Below are positions 26,863-36,190 of a stretch of 64,000 nucleotides of DNA, piece by piece. Origin of the DNA: Labrenzia sp. R4_2. Lineage in GTDB: Bacteria; Pseudomonadota; Alphaproteobacteria; Rhizobiales; Stappiaceae. The stretch spans positions 248,001 to 312,000 of the forward strand of contig NZ_JAGHRJ010000003.1 of the NCBI RefSeq assembly GCF_017743865.1. Direction: 5' to 3'. The notes beneath the pieces are model-generated. The model was given only the letters and a program-made list of their open reading frames with translations, made no database searches and was not told the origin of the DNA. Both the position numbers and the translations under genes were made by a program. Every line of letters starts with the position of its first letter. Positions within the stretch are counted from its first letter, which is position 1.

Positions 26863-27921
26863 CTAGTTTGGAGCTCCACCGCAGACTGCGGAGGACCCAT
26901 CTGACGCAGTCAAATATGGCTTTAGAACCGTCATCTGCGGAGTGTCGATGATCCCTCGTGGCTGGAGGGACAAGGCGTAGTCCCCCCACCAATCACCGGC
27001 GGCCCAGGCTGTCCAACCGATCCAGACGTCGCTCTCGTCGTTGATGTACGCGGCCACTTTTGCAAGGCCATCCAGGCAATCGGGTGACCCGGTCCCGCCG
27101 AACTCGCCGAGATGCGCGTGGAATCCGGACTGCCGCATCCATATCGTCACCGCTTCAATGGCCTTCAGGGCATCTGTAGTCCGCGGACAGGTGGCGTTCC
27201 TGCCGGAAAAATCCGTGTCCAGATACTGATGAATGTCGAAGGCGAAGTTGTTTGCCGGGTCTGCGATGCCCTTGAAGACGTCAGCATTGGATCCTCCGGG
27301 CATATCATCGAACCAATGAGAGGCCCCGGTCCAAATGGTGCCGGGAACAAGGACGAGATTGTCCGCACCAACGCCCCGGATCGCAAGGATTGCGGCTTGG
27401 GCAGCCTTGAACCACGTGGTTGCGATGACACCCTCCGGCTCATTCATCAAAAGATAGAGGACACGCGGGTCACCGGAAAATTCCGAGCCAAGTTTGCGCC
27501 AAAAGTCTGCGAAGGCCTCCACCGTCACTGGTTCCTGACCGATTTTCACATCGCGGTATTCAGCAAAATTGTGCGGATCCAAAATGATTGTTAGGTCGTG
27601 TTGTTTGGCGTTGGCCACCGTCTTCTTGAGGCGGGCCAGCTCGGCCGGATCCAGTGCCGCATGCAGCTCCGGCTGGAGACGTTCCCAGCGGAACGGAAGA
27701 CGGATTACGGTCATTTTCCGGGAGGCCGCCCACGCCAGTGTTGCATCGGAAGGATAGATGTAGCTTTGCCCATAGGGCCCTTCATAGCCGCCGAACTCGG
27801 CACCGGCGATATTGACACCGCGCAGGCAGGTACGTTCTTGAGCGCTTGATGCTGTGATAGTGCCGGTCAATATCAAAAGCAGGATCGAGGCAGTGGCCAG
27901 GGCGGCATTGAGCGTGTTCAT
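26863..27921 (-). CDS. secreted glycoside hydrolase family 5 (cellulase-like)
   Basis: The 352-residue protein has a signal peptide (hydrophobic to about residue 25, ending SSAQE) and a GH5 (beta/alpha)8 barrel. The acid/base glutamate is in LLMNEPEG, a HQYLD motif follows, and the nucleophile glutamate is in AHLGEFGG. Substrates could be cellulose-like beta-1,4-glucans. The ATG at 27921 gives the signal peptide; the frame stays open to 27969. It is monocistronic and convergent with the methyltransferase. Possible function: trimming a self-made beta-glucan or using external polysaccharide. Confidence 0.88.
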   Translation of the reverse strand: MNTLNAALATASILLLILTGTITASSAQERTCLRGVNIAGAEFGGYEGPYGQSYIYPSDATLAWAASRKMTVIRLPFRWERLQPELHAALDPAELARLKKTVANAKQHDLTIILDPHNFAEYRDVKIGQEPVTVEAFADFWRKLGSEFSGDPRVLYLLMNEPEGVIATTWFKAAQAAILAIRGVGADNLVLVPGTIWTGASHWFDDMPGGSNADVFKGIADPANNFAFDIHQYLDTDFSGRNATCPRTTDALKAIEAVTIWMRQSGFHAHLGEFGGTGSPDCLDGLAKVAAYINDESDVWIGWTAWAAGDWWGDYALSLQPRGIIDTPQMTVLKPYLTASDGSSAVCGGAPN

Positions 27922-28052
27922 CAAACATCTGCCGATCGCGTGATCTAATGTAAGGTTATTGATACGCAACTAAAGCGCGATAATTGGTTCGCCTGCAAGA
28001 AAAACCTGTTGTTTGCGGCTTGCTGGTTCTCCTGGAAATCCCGGCAGTGGAA

Positions 28053-28808
28053 TCAGGTGTTTAGAAACTTGTCGGTCCAGTCGAGCAAGTCGTTGACCGT
28101 AGCTGCAGTATCCGTTGACGGCAGTTCGGGCCGGTCCACTATTATGACCGGGAGCTGCATCTGCCGCGCGGCCTCGATTTTTGCATAGGCTCGCGTTCCG
28201 CCGCTGTTCTTGGTCACCACGTGGGTAATGCCTTTTTCTTGGAACAGCTCGACTTCTTCTTCAGCCGATTGGGGCGGACGCGAGAGCACGAGCGACCAGT
28301 GGTCCGGCAAGGGAGCGGGAGGTGGTTCGATCATCCGGGCGGTGCCGATGATATCGCCGCGCCGGTAAAACGTTGCGATTTCCTTTCGACCGACAGCCAG
28401 AAAGGCCCGAGCCCCGTCGGGAATGGCATCGGCGGCGTTATCCATGGAGGCGACTGGGTTCCAAAGATCATTCGGTGCCTGCTGCCATACAGGTCGCTCG
28501 AACCTGAGGATCGCAACGTCCTCACGCTCCGCCGCATGGAAGGCGTTCCAGCTCATTTGAGCTGCGAACGGGTGTGTTGCATCGATGGTGAGCGAAACCT
28601 TCTCGGTCTGAAGGTATTGGCAAAGCCCCTCAATGCCGCCAAACCCGCCAATGCGCGTTGGAACACCAAGATCCGGCAAGTCTTTCACGGCACCCGCGAA
28701 GGACGCTGTCAGGCGAACAGCTCGAAACCTTTCCTGGAGTTTTTTTGCAAGCACGCGGGCCTCAAAGGTCCCGGCCAGCAGCAGGATGTGCGGTTGATCA
28801 GCCGTCAA
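28053..28808 (-). CDS. cobK: precorrin-6A reductase CobK
   Basis: The roughly 251-residue NAD(P)H-dependent reductase of the corrin pathway has ILLLAGTFEARVLAKKL at the N-terminus, RIGGFGGIEGLCQYL, a TIDATHPFA motif and VTKNSGG near the C-terminus, all typical of CobK/CbiJ. The frame has no ATG start. I chose the TTG at 28808 because GGGGAG lies seven bases upstream; a TTG at 28823 is the alternative. It overlaps the end of cbiD, so the pair is coupled. Confidence 0.9.
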   Translation of the reverse strand: MTADQPHILLLAGTFEARVLAKKLQERFRAVRLTASFAGAVKDLPDLGVPTRIGGFGGIEGLCQYLQTEKVSLTIDATHPFAAQMSWNAFHAAEREDVAILRFERPVWQQAPNDLWNPVASMDNAADAIPDGARAFLAVGRKEIATFYRRGDIIGTARMIEPPPAPLPDHWSLVLSRPPQSAEEEVELFQEKGITHVVTKNSGGTRAYAKIEAARQMQLPVIIVDRPELPSTDTAATVNDLLDWTDKFLNT

Positions 28809-29892
28809 ATCCGCACTCCCCAATGATGTTGCCCTGGCGGTCTACGATTATGACTTCCACGTCGACGGGCGCATCACGCAGAACTGTTCTAACTGCTGTC
28901 TTCGCGCGCCTTGCAAGGGGGGCGCTCAGATTGATCCCCTCTGCAGCCGCCATATCGAGTACTTCCTTCGCCGTATTCGATGTTCCAGCATGGGTGATGA
29001 GGCTGGTTGGGGCGTCGGCCTCACGAAGCAAGTCCTGAAGGAACTCAAAACTGACCGAGCTCCGGGCCGAGTGCAGGTCGAGCGCGCCTTGGGCAAGCTT
29101 GGTGAACTTGGCAAAGCCCCCGGCCATGGTGATTTTCGGGACCGGGTGACTGCGCAGGTATTTCAGGAGCCCGCCGGCAAAATCGCCCATGTCGAGATAG
29201 GCGCTGTCGTCGAGGTCATGACGGGATTGCACGGCCTTTTCCGACATATAGCCTGTTGCGCCCACGACATGCTCAAGCCCGGTTGCACGCGCGACATCGA
29301 TCCCGCGATGGATGGATGCGATCCACGCTGCGCAGGAGAACGGGCGCACGATCCCGGTTGTTCCGAGGACCGACAATCCGCCAACGATGCCAAGGCGCGG
29401 GTTCATGGTTTTCAAAGCCAATTCCTCGCCGCCGGCAATCGAGATTTCGATCTCGACATCGCCTGTGCCGCCGCAAAGGCAGGTCACTTCCTCAATGGCT
29501 GTTTGCAACATCTGACGGGGCACCGGATTGATTGCTGGTTCACCCGGCGGGATCGGTAAGCCGGGTCGCGTAACGGTGCCAACCCCTGCCCCGGCCTTGA
29601 ACTGGACACCGCTTCCCTCTGGCAGAAGCCTGACAGTTGACGTGATTTCGGCGCCATGGGTCACATCCGGATCATCGCCCGCATCTTTGGTAATCGTGGC
29701 TAAGCTGCATCCGTCAGCCAATGCGTGGCGGGTCAGAACGAAGTCCGTGGTTCTGCCTTGCGGTAAGGTTATCTCGACCGGATCCGGAAACGTACCCGTG
29801 AGCAAAGCCTGGTAGGCAGCCTTCGCCGCCGCCGTGGCACATGCCCCCGTCGTCCAGCCGCGCCGCAATTCTTTGCCGTCAGGTCTGACCAT
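28798..29892 (-). CDS. cbiD: cobalt-precorrin-5B C1-methyltransferase CbiD
   Basis: The 364-residue SAM-dependent enzyme starts with the CbiD signature RRGWTTGACATAAAKAAY and has a GAGVGTVTRPGLPIPPGEPA segment and IVGGLSVLGTTGIVRPFS. It methylates C1 after deacylation, the role taken by CobF in the classical aerobic pathway. Its presence next to cobK is one sign that this locus is not the Pseudomonas denitrificans-type set. It is divergent from cobA with a 120-base gap. Confidence 0.95.
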   Translation of the reverse strand: MVRPDGKELRRGWTTGACATAAAKAAYQALLTGTFPDPVEITLPQGRTTDFVLTRHALADGCSLATITKDAGDDPDVTHGAEITSTVRLLPEGSGVQFKAGAGVGTVTRPGLPIPPGEPAINPVPRQMLQTAIEEVTCLCGGTGDVEIEISIAGGEELALKTMNPRLGIVGGLSVLGTTGIVRPFSCAAWIASIHRGIDVARATGLEHVVGATGYMSEKAVQSRHDLDDSAYLDMGDFAGGLLKYLRSHPVPKITMAGGFAKFTKLAQGALDLHSARSSVSFEFLQDLLREADAPTSLITHAGTSNTAKEVLDMAAAEGINLSAPLARRAKTAVRTVLRDAPVDVEVIIVDRQGNIIGECGFDG

Positions 29893-30012
29893 GAAATGTC
29901 TATAACCGAGTTTTTCAAAAATGCGCAGATCGAGAGATGAAATGTCGCATTCGGAGAGCTTTATACCGGCGGAGGACTTGGCGCTTTTCTATCCCCGCTG
30001 TAAACAGGATTC

Positions 30013-30879
30013 ATGCAGTCTGAACAACACCTGACATTGCCTGCGCAATCCTTACCGGAATTTGAAGCCGGATGGGTCTGGCTGGCCGGAGCGGGGCCCG
30101 GGGATCCCGGCCTTTTGACGCTGCACGCCGTCAATGGGCTTCGGCAGGCGGACGTGGTTGTTTATGACGCGCTTGTGGATCAGAGCATCCTGAGCTGGGC
30201 AAGGCCTGGAGCTGTGCTCGATTATGCGGGCAAACGCGGTGGCAAGCCGAGCCCTAAACAGCGGGACATCACCCTCAAACTCATCGACTATGCGCGGGCC
30301 GGCAAGCGTGTCTTGCGCCTTAAAGGCGGCGATCCCTTTGTCTTCGGGCGAGGCGGGGAAGAAGCGCTCGGACTTGTCGAGGCCGGGGTTCATTTCCGGA
30401 TCATTCCAGGCATTACCGCAGGGATTGGCGGGCTGGCCTATGCCGGGATCCCGGCGACCCACCGGGATTGCAATCAAGCTGTGACGTTTCTTACCGGACA
30501 CGATCAGACCGGCCTAACGCCGGATGCAATCAACTGGGACGGCATCGCCCAAGGGTCCCCAGTCATCGTGATGTACATGGCAATGAAACATCTTGAGACA
30601 ATCGCCGGCAAACTGATTGCCGGTGGACGCTCGGTGGATGAGCCTGTGGGCATCGTGTGCAACGGGTCCTTAGCCGGGCAAGAAGTTCTGGAGACGACAC
30701 TCGGAAACTGCGCAGAAGAAGCAAAGCGCGCTGGTCTCAGCCCACCCGCCATTGTATGTGTTGGTGAAGTTGTCCGTTTGCGCGCTGGGCTCGACTGGCT
30801 GGGCGCCCTGTCTGGGAAGGTTCTGACACCCGATCCACTTGGGCTGCGCGAAGCGACCCGACATGCCGATGCAGGTTAA
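30013..30879 (+). CDS. cobA: uroporphyrinogen-III C-methyltransferase CobA
   Basis: The 288-residue SUMT has VWLAGAGPGDPGLLTLHAV (SAM pocket), VVVYDALVD, RLKGGDPFVFGRGGEE and PGITAGIGGLAYAGIP. It makes precorrin-2, the branch point to cobalamin and sirohaem. There is no CysG-type dehydrogenase/ferrochelatase fusion. Its end overlaps the start of cobB by 17 bases. Confidence 0.95.
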   Translation: MQSEQHLTLPAQSLPEFEAGWVWLAGAGPGDPGLLTLHAVNGLRQADVVVYDALVDQSILSWARPGAVLDYAGKRGGKPSPKQRDITLKLIDYARAGKRVLRLKGGDPFVFGRGGEEALGLVEAGVHFRIIPGITAGIGGLAYAGIPATHRDCNQAVTFLTGHDQTGLTPDAINWDGIAQGSPVIVMYMAMKHLETIAGKLIAGGRSVDEPVGIVCNGSLAGQEVLETTLGNCAEEAKRAGLSPPAIVCVGEVVRLRAGLDWLGALSGKVLTPDPLGLREATRHADAG

Positions 30880-32206
30880 TTCAGACGGACCGAAGGGAAT
30901 TTTGATCGCTGCGCCGTCTTCCGGCGCTGGCAAGACGACCGTGACACTGGCCTTGCTGCGGGCTTTAAAGAACGCGGGCCATTCCGTTGTTTCGGCAAAA
31001 TCCGGACCCGATTACATCGATCCCAAGTTCCATGAAGCTGCAAGTGGCACGTCCTGCCTCAACCTCGATGCCTGGGCGATGGGTGAGGGCACCTTGCAAA
31101 CGCTTGCGGGTTCCCACGCTGCTGGACACGATCTTTTGATTGCCGAAGGGGCCATGGGCCTGTTCGATGGCGCTGCAAATGGCAAGGGATCAGCTGCGGA
31201 CCTGGCAAGTGCACTCCAGCTCCCGGTGGTGTTGGTTGTCGATTGTGCGAAACAGGCGCAGTCGGTTGCTGCTCTCGTCAGTGGCTTCAAACACTTCCGG
31301 TCCGATGTGCGGCTGACGGGTGTCATTCTTAATCGTGTCGGCAGTGCCCGCCATGAAGAGATGCTGCGGGCAGCCCTGAACGGGCTCGATATTGAAGTCC
31401 TTGGGGCTATCCCGCGCAAGAGCGATTTGATTCTGCCGGAACGCCATCTCGGCTTGGTTCAGGCTCAAGAACATCCAGAACTGGACGCTTTTCTGGACGC
31501 AGCGGCGCGCATTTGTGAAGATCATCTAGATCTCGATGGAATTCGAACGCTGGCGCAAACCATTGCCACGCCTGATGATGAAGTGCGCCAACTTCCATCA
31601 CCTCTTGGACAACGGATCTCGGTTGCCAGGGACATCGCCTTCGCATTTTCTTACATTCACCTGCTGGACCATTGGCGGCGCATGGGGGCGGAGATTTCGT
31701 TCTTCTCGCCGCTCGCCAACGAAGTGCCGAGGTCTGATGCCGACGCGATCTATCTACCGGGCGGATATCCCGAACTCCATGCCGGCAAACTCTCAGAGGC
31801 GCAAACCTTCGTTTCCGGGGTACAAGCAGCGGCTGAAAACGGCGCGCTGATCTATGGCGAATGCGGCGGCTACATGATCTTGGGTGACATGCTGGTGGAC
31901 GCAGATGGTTGCCGGCAGAAAATGCTTGGGCTTTTGCCACTGGAAACGTCGTTCCAAACCCGCAAACGGCACCTCGGCTATCGGATTGTCACTCCAAAAA
32001 CTGGTGCGCCATGGTCAGGTTCGCTGGCAGCACACGAGTTTCACTATGCCAGTGTTGTGAGTGAGGGCGCCGTCGATGGGCTGTTTTCGGCAAGCGATGC
32101 GTCCGGGAACGGCTTGCCCGACATGGGGCTGCGCGTAAACAACGTGATGGGGTCGTTTGCGCATGTGATTTCACGCCATCAAACGACTTCCAGCACGCAG
32201 AGCTGA
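30863..32206 (+). CDS. cobB: cobyrinate / hydrogenobyrinate a,c-diamide synthase CobB
   Basis: The 447-residue amidotransferase has an N-terminal dethiobiotin-synthetase-like ATP domain (APSSGAGKTTVTLAL; SGPDYIDPKFH) and a C-terminal class I glutamine amidotransferase domain (YLPGGYPELHAG, nucleophile Cys in YGECGGYMILG, then a HLGYR segment). Sequence alone does not tell whether it acts on cobyrinic acid (CbiA use) or hydrogenobyrinic acid (CobB use). The ATG at 30863 overlaps cobA; its 3' end overlaps the convergent methyltransferase by 28 bases. Confidence 0.93.
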   Translation: MPMQVNSDGPKGILIAAPSSGAGKTTVTLALLRALKNAGHSVVSAKSGPDYIDPKFHEAASGTSCLNLDAWAMGEGTLQTLAGSHAAGHDLLIAEGAMGLFDGAANGKGSAADLASALQLPVVLVVDCAKQAQSVAALVSGFKHFRSDVRLTGVILNRVGSARHEEMLRAALNGLDIEVLGAIPRKSDLILPERHLGLVQAQEHPELDAFLDAAARICEDHLDLDGIRTLAQTIATPDDEVRQLPSPLGQRISVARDIAFAFSYIHLLDHWRRMGAEISFFSPLANEVPRSDADAIYLPGGYPELHAGKLSEAQTFVSGVQAAAENGALIYGECGGYMILGDMLVDADGCRQKMLGLLPLETSFQTRKRHLGYRIVTPKTGAPWSGSLAAHEFHYASVVSEGAVDGLFSASDASGNGLPDMGLRVNNVMGSFAHVISRHQTTSSTQS

Positions 32207-32808
32207 CAGAAAACGTCTTCCTTTGTGTGATACGGGCTGAGCTGGATATCGACAATCCGCACCGCTCCATCATTTTCAAGCTTCTCGATCTTCTGCGCAA
32301 AGCCGTCAGTGTCCCATGTGGTGTCCCGCACCGTGAAGACGATTGGAGCACCGGGCTTGGCAATCCGGATCAGTGCATCAAGGCCGTCTGGTCCGACATG
32401 GCCGCTGGTAAACACGCCCGCGCTGACAATGCCATCATAACTGTCGTCGTCGATCTCATGCAGCGGGCCGCACATGTCGGCTTCATTCAGTTTCCGATAA
32501 GCGCCGCTTTTACGCGACGCAGCCAGCATTTCCGGCGTGAGGTCAATCCCGTCGATGGTCAGCTTATAGTCAAGCTTCAAAAGGTCCAGCCCAACGAGTC
32601 CGGTGCCGCAACCTGCATCCAGTACCAAATTGCCGTCACCCAGATGCCGGACCAAAGTCTCAGCAGCGACTTGCGGAGCGACATAACCGATCGCAAGCAG
32701 GAGATCCGTGTCGTAGGTCTGCACCCAGTTGGCATAGAACTCCCGGATCGCGAGAGGGTCACCGTTCAACGACAGCGCATGTTCCAGAAGCGGATTTCGT
32801 TCAGCCAT
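32179..32808 (-). CDS. class I SAM-dependent methyltransferase in the cob locus
   Basis: The 209-residue protein has motif I LVLDAGCGTGLVGLDLL, an IDGIDLTPEML motif II and VFTSGHVGPDGLDALI. The fold is that of small-molecule methyltransferases with a WBSCR27-like C-terminus. It does not resemble any corrin-ring methyltransferase, which belong to the tetrapyrrole methylase fold. It lies 72 bases downstream of cobM on the same strand and may be cotranscribed, but a role in B12 synthesis is unproven. Confidence 0.83.
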   Translation of the reverse strand: MAERNPLLEHALSLNGDPLAIREFYANWVQTYDTDLLLAIGYVAPQVAAETLVRHLGDGNLVLDAGCGTGLVGLDLLKLDYKLTIDGIDLTPEMLAASRKSGAYRKLNEADMCGPLHEIDDDSYDGIVSAGVFTSGHVGPDGLDALIRIAKPGAPIVFTVRDTTWDTDGFAQKIEKLENDGAVRIVDIQLSPYHTKEDVFCQLCVLEVV

Positions 32809-32880
32809 GCGGCGTCTCCCGTCAAATGTTCCTAAAGAAAACTACGGGATCAGCGTGGTGAAAGGCAATTGTCGAAGCGC

Positions 32881-33654
32881 TTAGCCTTTGGCCTTTTTCT
32901 TCGGTCGTAGGACATGCACGTGATCTGCATCGTACAGCGCGCTGTCTCTGAAGTCCTGACCGGGCTTCAAGGCGTGACCAACGAAGATCAACGCAGTGCG
33001 TGTGATCTTTGCTGCCCGTACCTTTTCCGCAATCGTAGACAACGTTCCGTGAATGAAGGCTTCGTCCGGCCATCCGACACGATAAGCAATGATCACAGGG
33101 CAATCTGCACCGTAATGTGGCGCAAGTTGCCGCTCGACTTCGCGCAGGTTCCGGATGGACAGGTGGATTGCAAGCGTTGCGCCGCTTTTTCCAAGCGTGT
33201 CGAGATCCTCGTTGTTTGGCATTGCCGAGGATTTCATAGCCGTGCGGGTCACAATTACGGTTTGCGCGACTTCGGGTATAGTGAGTTCAGTTTTCAACGC
33301 TGCGGCTGCCGCGGCAAAGGCCGGGACGCCTGGCGTCACATCATAGTCGATGCCGAACGCTTCCAGGCGGCGCATCTGTTCGGCCGTCGCGCCGTAGATC
33401 GATGGATCGCCGGAGTGGACACGGGCCACATCCTGGCCGTTCTCATGGGCGGTCTGGATCTCAGCAATAATCTCGTCGAGGGTCATAGGCGCCGTGTCGA
33501 TCACCCGCGCGCCTTCCGGCGCTGCGGCGACTATCTGTTCCGGCACCAACGAGCCTGCATAAAGGCAGACCGGGCAGTTCTGAATGAGCCTCAAGCCACG
33601 AACGGTGATGAGATCCGGATCGCCGGGACCGGCGCCAATGAAGTGAACGGTCAT
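32881..33654 (-). CDS. cobM: precorrin-4 C11-methyltransferase CobM
   Basis: The 257-residue tetrapyrrole methylase has VHFIGAGPGDPDLITVRGLR, CLYAGSLVPEQIV and HSGDPSIYGATAEQMRRLE, and the family-typical AIHLSIRNLREVE. It methylates C11. Its ATG overlaps the stop of the preceding cbiG-cobJ gene (ATGA at 33651-33654). The C-terminus is basic (RPKKKAKG). Confidence 0.95.
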   Translation of the reverse strand: MTVHFIGAGPGDPDLITVRGLRLIQNCPVCLYAGSLVPEQIVAAAPEGARVIDTAPMTLDEIIAEIQTAHENGQDVARVHSGDPSIYGATAEQMRRLEAFGIDYDVTPGVPAFAAAAAALKTELTIPEVAQTVIVTRTAMKSSAMPNNEDLDTLGKSGATLAIHLSIRNLREVERQLAPHYGADCPVIIAYRVGWPDEAFIHGTLSTIAEKVRAAKITRTALIFVGHALKPGQDFRDSALYDADHVHVLRPKKKAKG

Positions 33655-35495
33655 GCGGTTTCTTCCGTTTTTTGGTCTTTCGGGGCGTCGATACGTTTTG
33701 CATAACCGCGCGGCGTGTAGACGAACTTCCTGCCGTCTCCCCGTTTGACCGCCTTCGAATTGGACGACCCGACCATGACTGTCGTCAGCATGTCGACATC
33801 ATCCACTTCGAGTTCGGCCAATGTAAGCACACGCAATGTTTCTTCCGGACGGCCAAGATTTACACCGAGCACAACCGGTGTTTCTGGCGGTCGATGTTTC
33901 AGCAGGATGTCCTTGGCAGCGGCCAGCTGTGTCCTACGCCGCTTTGACACTGGATTGTAGAAAGCAATTACAAAGTCCCCTTCAGCCGCTGCGTTGAGAC
34001 GCTTTTCGATCGCTTCCCATGGGGTGAGCAGATCGGACAGCGAGATCGCGCAGAAGTCATGGCCGAGCGGTGCGCCGATCTGTGCTGAACACGCCTGAAG
34101 GGCAGAGATGCCGGGTGCGTTGGTGATGCTGACCCGTTTGGCGGCATCGGACACACCACCGTTATCCGCATCGCGATCCAGAAGTTCGTAAACAAGGGCG
34201 CCCATCGCGTAGATGCCAGCGTCGCCGGACGAAATCAGCGCGACATTCTTGCCTTTGCCCGCCTCTTCAAGGGCAAACCGAACACGGTCTTCTTCTGCGC
34301 CAAGAGGGAAATTGTGGTGGGTCTTGCCGGTAATGTGAGAGGCGACGATTTCAAGGTAAAGCGAGTATCCTACGACATCGCTCGCGGCGGCGAGAAGACG
34401 GGTTGCTTGCGGTGTGCGCCAGTCGTCTTTCCCTGGGCCAATGCCAATTACTGACAAGTGGCCGCGGCCACGGCCAACTGTCATTCCGTTAAGCGGTTCC
34501 AGCGCACGAGTGATGGCGCATGTGGCGTTTGCGGTCTTTTGTTTCTCGACCACCAATCGGCCTTCGCGGCCAGCGGCCGCAAGTGCTGCGCCTTCGGCCA
34601 CACCATGGCAGCGCACTTCAGAATAGACGACTTCTGACGGGTTCTTGAGGCGCGGTTTTTCCAGCTCCAGCGTTTCAGCCGGGAAGAGACGTAAGGGGGC
34701 ATCCAGATGGGCGGCCAACGCATTCATGGCAGCTTCATCGGCTTTGAGATCGATGGTTGCGACACAGGCGACAGCGCCCTTTGCAACACCTTGAACCGCA
34801 AGATGCGTATCAACCAGATCGATCAGTTCTTTCGGATCGCAGCCGCGGGCACAACCGACGCCAACCACATACCGCTGCGGATGATAGACAAGCCGAGTTG
34901 GCGTCCCGTCGACTGGTTCATCGGTTGCCAAAAGCGTCAGTTCGGCATCCTCGGAAATGGTCAGTTTGTCCCGCTTCAACCAGTCTGCGGAGCCCAATAC
35001 CTGAACCGGTGCGCCGGACAGTAGCTCAGCCATGACCGGCTTGGCGTCTTCCGGGTTTGCGAGTTTCCAGCCCTTGGGCGGTGCATCCAGCGCGATACCA
35101 AGGGCGGTGTCGCCTGCGGTGGTGATCGCCGCATGGCCGCCAAGGGCTTTTGCGAGAAGGCGCGCCAATTCGTTGGCCCCGCGATGTCCGCCGAGCAGCG
35201 GGACGATGCTGGAGCCATCTTCGGACACGGCCACAACCGGCGGCTCGGTCCGCTTGTCTGACAGGATCGGAGCCAGGGCCCGGATCAAAATGCCGCTGGC
35301 GCAAAAGCCTATGATCGGATGCCCGGCCCTGAACAGCATCTGAATGTGTTCAATCGTCTCGTTGAACTGCGTGTCGGCGGTCGGCACTCGGCCGGCAAGG
35401 CCATGGATGCGCGCCGTTGAAAACCGCTTGGCGACGTCTTCTGCCGTATCCAGACCAGCTTGGTTCAGGACGAGAAGGATGGGGGAAGCGTCCAC
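33651..35495 (-). CDS. CbiG-CobJ fusion: cobalt-precorrin-5A hydrolase + precorrin-3B C17-methyltransferase
   Basis: The 614-residue bifunctional protein has a CbiG-type N-terminal half: CbiG_N with IIGFCASGILIRALAPIL and LLGGHRGANELA, a mid-domain, and a CobE/CbiG_C domain with VVGVGCARGCDPKELIDLV. The C-terminal half (from about residue 350) is a CobJ/CbiH methylase: LSVIGIGPGKDDWRTPQA, SGDAGIYAMGALV and FAISLSDLL-like CAISLSDLLTPW. It would combine ring contraction/C17 methylation with opening of the delta-lactone. GTG start. It overlaps cobI by 31 bases and cobM by four. Confidence 0.92.
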   Translation of the reverse strand: MDASPILLVLNQAGLDTAEDVAKRFSTARIHGLAGRVPTADTQFNETIEHIQMLFRAGHPIIGFCASGILIRALAPILSDKRTEPPVVAVSEDGSSIVPLLGGHRGANELARLLAKALGGHAAITTAGDTALGIALDAPPKGWKLANPEDAKPVMAELLSGAPVQVLGSADWLKRDKLTISEDAELTLLATDEPVDGTPTRLVYHPQRYVVGVGCARGCDPKELIDLVDTHLAVQGVAKGAVACVATIDLKADEAAMNALAAHLDAPLRLFPAETLELEKPRLKNPSEVVYSEVRCHGVAEGAALAAAGREGRLVVEKQKTANATCAITRALEPLNGMTVGRGRGHLSVIGIGPGKDDWRTPQATRLLAAASDVVGYSLYLEIVASHITGKTHHNFPLGAEEDRVRFALEEAGKGKNVALISSGDAGIYAMGALVYELLDRDADNGGVSDAAKRVSITNAPGISALQACSAQIGAPLGHDFCAISLSDLLTPWEAIEKRLNAAAEGDFVIAFYNPVSKRRRTQLAAAKDILLKHRPPETPVVLGVNLGRPEETLRVLTLAELEVDDVDMLTTVMVGSSNSKAVKRGDGRKFVYTPRGYAKRIDAPKDQKTEETA

Positions 35496-36190
35496 GCTTC
35501 GTCTCCCTTGTAGATGAGGATCATGGAAAAATACGGGGCTTTGTCCGTATCAAGATCTTGAAGCCGGTAGACCTTCTGCTCTGGCAGGCTTGCGCGTTCA
35601 ACGTACCCGGCGTGGTCGAGAAGGTTCATGTCGTCAAGAAGTGCTTTCAACCGCGGCAAATGCCGGCCCACCTTCATAATGGCAACGGCCTGGGCTTCTT
35701 CGATCTTGGCGCGGATATCAACATCGGGCAGCGGGCCAGGAATGACAGTCAGAACGTCGTTGCGGGACGTTAGTGGCCGCATCAGCTGCGCTGCGCAGGC
35801 GGTCAAGGAAGTCACGCCTGGCACGACTTCACATGGGAAACGTCCGGATAGACGGTCGAACAGATACATGAAGGACCCGAAGAAAAATGGATCGCCTTCA
35901 CACAGCACGACCACATCTTCACCGGTTTCCAGAACCTCCGCGATTTCTTCTGCGGCCTTGTCGTAGATTTCCTGGGCGGGAAAGCGGTCGACACGCATCG
36001 GCACAACAATCGGGATCTCCCGGGTGCCTTGCGGAATCGTGTCAGCTGCGATTGACCGCGCAAAACTCTCGCCGGTATCTGGAGCTGGATAGGCAATCAC
36101 CCTGGCCGAAGTAATCAGCCGATGCGCTTTCAGGGTCATCAGTTCCGGGTCACCCGGTCCAAGACCAATTCCATAGAGCGTGCCGCTCAT
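35465..36190 (-). CDS. cobI: precorrin-2 C20-methyltransferase CobI
   Basis: The 241-residue tetrapyrrole methylase has LYGIGLGPGDPELMTLKA, VLCEGDPFFFGSFMYLFDRL and EVVPGVTSLTACAAQL. The ATG at 36190 overlaps the cobL stop (ATGA), which favours it over the upstream ATG at 36235. The 3' end runs 31 bases into the cbiG-cobJ frame. Confidence 0.95.
   Translation of the reverse strand: MSGTLYGIGLGPGDPELMTLKAHRLITSARVIAYPAPDTGESFARSIAADTIPQGTREIPIVVPMRVDRFPAQEIYDKAAEEIAEVLETGEDVVVLCEGDPFFFGSFMYLFDRLSGRFPCEVVPGVTSLTACAAQLMRPLTSRNDVLTVIPGPLPDVDIRAKIEEAQAVAIMKVGRHLPRLKALLDDMNLLDHAGYVERASLPEQKVYRLQDLDTDKAPYFSMILIYKGDEAWTLPPSFSS

Noticed and set aside
32914-33705. 263-codon plus-strand frame opposite cobM
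   Set aside because: Shadow of the well-supported cobM/cbiG-cobJ frames.
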